Assembly: GCA_023230565.1 (NCBI GenBank)
Contig: JALNXD010000026.1
Span: forward strand, 1-44,368
Direction: 5' to 3'
Source: Syntrophales bacterium
GTDB lineage: Bacteria > Desulfobacterota > Syntrophia > Syntrophales > UBA2210
DNA length: 44,368 nt
Below, one piece after another: positions 42,921-44,368 of this stretch. The notes below the pieces were generated by a model, which saw only the letters and a list, made by a program, of their open reading frames with translations, was not told the origin of the DNA and did no database searches. The position numbers and the translations under genes are program-made. Positions within the stretch are counted from its first letter, which is position 1, and each line of letters begins with the position of its first letter.

Positions 42921-43062
42921 TTCAAAATGAAGAAAAAGCCCGGCATCAGCTTTCAGGTAAAAGATTCAAAGCGTCACTTACTTCGCAGGTTCGGCCGGCA
43001 TATTGACCGGTTCAGATTCAGTATGTATTTAAAATTACGTTTTGCCGGAAGGAGGGATTGAT

Positions 43063-43899
43063 ATGGGATATTCGTGTATTCTTTATGAGAAAAAAGAAGG
43101 AATTGCCAAGATTATTATGAACAGGCCCGATAGCCTCAATGCGTTGAGCAGAATGCTCTTAAGTGAGTTAGTTGCCGCATTGAAGGAAGCTGAAAATGAT
43201 GCCGAGGTAAAGGTTGTCATCATAAAAGGCGCGGGAAGGGCATTTTGTTCAGGCTATGATATTGAGCCCAGAAAGCCCGATGAATACAGTGCCGGTGTTT
43301 CACCTATCCTGGAAGATTACGAAGCAATGACGGAGCTGACAAATAAGCTTACAACGATATGGAAGCTTCGGAAACCCGTTATTGCCCAGGTCCATGGATA
43401 CTGCGCAGCAGGAGGCAATGATGTGGCGGGCCAATGCGATATTATTATCGCTGCAGAAAACGCACAATTCATGCACCCGCAAGTAAGGAGACTCGGGCTG
43501 ATCTGGCTGCACATGACTACTTATCATGCCGGTCTTCAATGGGCCAAGATGATGATGTTTACTGGTGATCCCGTCAGCGGTACACAAGCTGAAAAGATCG
43601 GGCTTGTCGCAAAGGCAGTTCCGGAAGAACGGCTTGAAGAAGAGGTAGAAAAACTGGCAAAACGAATCGCCTGTGTTCCATCGGAACTTTTGGCAACCAA
43701 TAAAATGGCAATAAACAGAGTTGCGGAAGAAATGGGTATAAACAATGTCTTCAGTGCCGCCAGTGCACTGGATACGCTTTCGCATTATACGGGTGCTGTC
43801 CGCAATTTCATCAAGAATGCTGAAGAAAAAGGACTTCGAGATGCATTAGCAGAAAGCGATGCACCTTTCAAAAAATTGCCGAAACCCTTTGCAGATTAA
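43063..43899 (+). CDS. Crotonase-fold (enoyl-CoA hydratase/isomerase-like) protein lacking both catalytic Glu
   Basis: 278 residues from ATG 43063 (GGAGGG upstream). CoA-binding and oxyanion-hole segments are normal: FCSGYD near 61 and HGYCAAGGNDVAGQCD at 111-126. Aligned to rat enoyl-CoA hydratase, Glu144 is Asp120 and Glu164 is Gln140 (MHPQVRRLG), so ordinary hydration of a 2-enoyl-CoA is doubtful. It may catalyse another crotonase-family reaction on an acyl-CoA. No beta-oxidation genes are adjacent. Confidence 0.85.
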   Translation: MGYSCILYEKKEGIAKIIMNRPDSLNALSRMLLSELVAALKEAENDAEVKVVIIKGAGRAFCSGYDIEPRKPDEYSAGVSPILEDYEAMTELTNKLTTIWKLRKPVIAQVHGYCAAGGNDVAGQCDIIIAAENAQFMHPQVRRLGLIWLHMTTYHAGLQWAKMMMFTGDPVSGTQAEKIGLVAKAVPEERLEEEVEKLAKRIACVPSELLATNKMAINRVAEEMGINNVFSAASALDTLSHYTGAVRNFIKNAEEKGLRDALAESDAPFKKLPKPFAD

Positions 43900-44085
43900 T
43901 AAGACAGTTCTTCTGATCAAAATGCTGCTTGAAGAGGTGCTGCGATATTCCGGTCGTCTTGCAGTCTTAGAATAGTATTGTTTTTGTAAGACCGATATGG
44001 ATTTTTTTCGGAACCGCCAATATTGACAGTCCTTTGAAATAATGATAGATGACCATTTTCATTTTCTGGATTAAAAAGAAGATAT

Positions 44086-44162
44086 GCCCCCGTAGCTCAG
44101 CAGGATAGAGCAACGGATTCCTAATCCGTGTGCCGTGTGTTCGAATCACACCGGGGGCACCA
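44086..44162 (+). tRNA. tRNA-Arg (anticodon CCU)
   Basis: 77 bases with encoded CCA. Acceptor stem GCCCCCG pairs with CGGGGGC; D arm GCTCAGCAGGATAGAGC; anticodon arm ACGGATTCCTAATCCGT with loop TTCCTAA and anticodon CCT; T arm GTGTGTTCGAATCACAC. Confidence 0.96.
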
Positions 44163-44163
44163 T

Positions 44164-44209
44164 AAATCAAGACCTTACGTCACCTTTCGATGTAAGGTCT
44201 TTTTGATTT
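44164..44209 (+). terminator. Rho-independent terminator after tRNA-Arg
   Basis: Stem AAGACCTTAC (44169-44178) pairs with GTAAGGTCTT (44192-44201), followed by TTT. Flanking ATCAA and TTGAT can extend the stem. Confidence 0.8.
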
Positions 44210-44215
44210 GGGCTT

Positions 44216-44236
44216 CATGTAGCCACCATGTAGCCA
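44216..44236. repeat. Tandem CATGTAGCCA repeat downstream of tRNA-Arg
   Basis: CATGTAGCCA occurs at 44216-44225 and 44227-44236. It lies between the tRNA terminator and the insertion sequence and might be a remnant of an integration junction. Confidence 0.4.
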
Positions 44237-44273
44237 TCGCAGAAAAAAATGACAGATCTGACGTAAGATGCTT

Positions 44274-44368
44274 TGAATGGACACCAAAAGTGCTGTAAAA
44301 AGAGATGATGGAGGTGTCTAAATGGAAAGAATTCCCAATGCAGTATACACAAAGGAGCTTCGGGAAGA
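44274..44368 (+). mobile_element. Left end of an IS3-type insertion sequence (truncated by window)
   Basis: The probable terminal repeat begins TGAATGGACACCAAAAG (44274), with the TG ends and A-rich track typical of IS3-family elements. The transposase frame starts 48 bases inside. The right end is outside the window. Confidence 0.6.
44322..44368 (+). CDS. IS3-family transposase OrfA, N-terminus only
   Basis: ATG 44322 follows GGAGG. The 15 visible residues MERIPNAVYTKELRE match the usual start of IS3/IS911 OrfA helix-turn-helix proteins (xYTxELRExAV). The rest lies beyond the window, so the assignment depends on a short stretch plus the end repeat. Confidence 0.6.
   Translation, partial: MERIPNAVYTKELRE

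Noticed and set aside
43967..44170. Minus-strand ORF of 67 codons across the tRNA
   Set aside because: Its coding pattern comes from the complement of the tRNA-Arg gene (GVIRTHGTRIRNPLLYPAELRGH), a familiar false ORF.
1..44368. CRISPR arrays and prophage
   Set aside because: No regularly spaced repeats of CRISPR type, cas genes or phage structural genes were seen.

Overview
The window looks like a chromosomal segment from an anaerobic or facultatively anaerobic, Gram-negative bacterium, most likely of the Desulfobacterota (deltaproteobacterial) type. That placement is inference. It rests on the overall gene set (N-type ATPase, ADP-forming acyl-CoA synthetase fused to an acetyltransferase, PEP synthase, paired P2-type ATPases, hemerythrin), on the GGGGACGGGTTCACATTT repetitive palindrome, and on the style of the codons and ribosome binding sites. 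No rRNA is present. One tRNA-Arg(CCU) lies near the right edge, followed by the left end of an IS3-type insertion sequence.

Layout. 1-5005: a truncated membrane flavo-oxidoreductase, a small helical protein, an MTH1187-type thiamine-binding protein and a Ca2+-ATPase-like pump. 5360-12240: a divergent GAPDH, an AI-2E/PerM-type membrane protein, an M50 protease with CBS domains, an orphan NarL/LuxR-type response regulator, FtsH and a universal stress protein. 12477-24276: PEP synthase, then a complete N-type rotary ATPase operon (atpD-C-Q-antiporter-R-B-E-F-A-G), then phosphofructokinase PfkB. 24288-31372: a DksA-BON fusion, the acyl-CoA synthetase/GNAT fusion, a second P-type ATPase and a small cytochrome c. 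31444-40264, nearly all on the minus strand: two unusual repeat proteins, hemerythrin, OsmC, Cu/Zn superoxide dismutase, a small Cys-rich protein, an S10 peptidase, WrbA, a DUF488 protein and an acyltransferase. 40539-44368: an HD-GYP response regulator, a pyrimidine-dimer glycosylase/DUF1722 fusion, a second universal stress protein, a crotonase-fold protein, tRNA-Arg and the IS end.

Together the genes read as an energy-starvation, hypoxia and redox-stress island. It covers ion pumping (N-ATPase, antiporter, two P-type ATPases), carbon flow around PEP, fructose phosphate and acyl-CoA, membrane protein quality control (FtsH, M50 protease), oxidative defence (SodC, OsmC, hemerythrin, WrbA) and stress signalling (USPs, DksA-like, response regulators). 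The content resembles that of the mycobacterial DosR dormancy regulon (response regulator, M50-CBS protease, PfkB, CtpF-like ATPase, USPs).

The main discovery is a shared 20-bp imperfect palindrome, approximately TAAATGG-GGNNAA-TNATGTA. It occurs nine times, in one fixed orientation, 59 to 129 bases upstream of start codons: the small helical protein, P-ATPase 1, M50-CBS protease, FtsH, USP, DksA-BON, hemerythrin, a repeat protein and DUF488. One copy sits in the intergenic region shared with the orphan response regulator gene. One copy was created by a duplication of about 295 bp that carried the hemerythrin promoter, ribosome binding site and first codons to a new gene. This looks like an undescribed regulon.
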